Assembly: GCA_964017155.1 (NCBI GenBank)
Contig: OZ024862.1
Location: 43,646,719-43,710,718 of the forward strand
DNA from: Oasisia sp. SBJ-2009
Lineage: Eukaryota > Annelida > Polychaeta > Sabellida > Siboglinidae
Length of the DNA stretch: 64,000 bases
Direction: 5' to 3'
The notes beneath the pieces were generated by a model. The model saw nothing but the letters and a program-made list of their open reading frames with translations, did no database searches and had not been told where the DNA came from. Position numbers and translations under genes: made by a program. Numbering within the stretch: the stretch's first letter is position 1; each line of letters opens with the position of its first letter. Shown in pieces: positions 63,091 to 64,000 of the stretch.

Positions 63091-63309
63091 TACCCAGGCC
63101 ATTGTGTTTGACTTTGAAGCACCGTTAAGAATGACTAACAATAGAACCGGAACACGCGATTTCATATTAATAAAATATGAAAACGAAGAGCTGACCACTG
63201 AGAAACACAGGATCATACGATCAGAGCCATCCTAAAGTATCCTAAGAGAAGGTAATACATAGCCGGGATATTGCTTCCGAGGGGCCATCCGGCATCTAGA
63301 CAAACACTG

Positions 63310-63458
<149 letters not shown>

Positions 63459-64000
63459 TGGCTTTTATGGACTGACACGGTCTTCAGCACCAAGATGACA
63501 AAGGACAAAGGAAATCTTGCTGTCTTGGAGTGATTCTGCAAAAGAGATGACTCCGAAACTGTGATACTGAAGGCAACATCGCTACACTTTCCCATGATGA
63601 TGGTGATAACACTTCAAGAGAAGATTTGACTTGAAAGCAACGATTGGCACTCACGAGTTTGCACACACAAACTACATGTTGATGGAACCAGATGAATCGA
63701 CTCTTCTAATAAATGACAGCACAACAGTTGCTGGAGAATAATGTGCTGGCCAATAGTGGCACAACCCAATAAGCTATTCTACATAAAACCCACCCAGATA
63801 TGCATAGTCAGTGGAATGACAGTCTTGCAGTGTGTTGGTGGCAGTCAAGAATGTTAGTACAAACCCCTGACAAATCATTTTTAAACTCATCCACTGAAAA
63901 GCTCGAGGTCATGACCAAGTGAAGGTTATCTTTGACAATTATATGAAAGTATCCTCATTGAAGAAAGCAACACAGTGCAGAGGAATTCCAAAGGGAATAT
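63459..64000. other. No recognised feature
   Basis: The window ends in unique-looking AT-rich sequence with only short frames. Nothing could be assigned. Confidence 0.4.

Overview
The window reads as nuclear DNA of an intron-rich invertebrate animal. It is AT-rich between genes, carries GT-AG introns of a few hundred to a few thousand bases, and is littered with CR1-, Jockey- and RTE-like LINE tails, tRNA-headed SINEs, simple repeats and long minisatellites. The SINE and LINE tails and the degree of divergence from human proteins fit a lophotrochozoan, probably a mollusc; this is inference, since no species-specific marker was recognised.

Layout. Positions 2450-6911 (minus) hold the first six coding exons of the nucleoporin NUP93; the rest of the gene lies left of the window. 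Positions 9266-21588 (plus) hold a ten- to eleven-exon gene whose first exons encode an OB-fold protein resembling the shelterin subunit TPP1 (ACD). It contains an alternative splice acceptor that decides whether an in-frame stop is included, a tandemly duplicated exon, and two large exons filled with the same 33-bp coding minisatellite. Positions 25317-49244 (plus) hold sixteen exons of a centrobin (CNTROB) homologue of about 1510 residues, including one 2.6-kb Gln/His/Ser-rich exon and two introns made almost entirely of minisatellite. Positions 50490-58971 (minus) hold all eleven coding exons of WRAP53 (TCAB1, the telomerase Cajal-body WD40 protein), 583 residues. CNTROB and WRAP53 are convergent; NUP93 and the TPP1-like gene are divergent. 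From 59 to 64 kb no host gene was recognised, only repeats, a long (TATC)n array and a possible promoter.

How the genes relate. TPP1 recruits telomerase to chromosome ends and WRAP53 carries telomerase RNA to Cajal bodies, so two telomerase-delivery genes lie about 29 kb apart. Centrobin acts at centrioles and NUP93 in the nuclear pore scaffold. CNTROB and WRAP53 are also neighbours in human (17p13.1), so part of the order looks ancestral. No operon logic applies.

The most unusual theme is that at least five minisatellites, in three different genes, start or stop within a few bases of a splice site, and that complementary microsatellites flank CNTROB exons 8-9 and exon 12. All exon boundaries were set by reading GT/AG signals and checking phase by hand. 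Every junction is phase-consistent except NUP93 exon 4 to 5.
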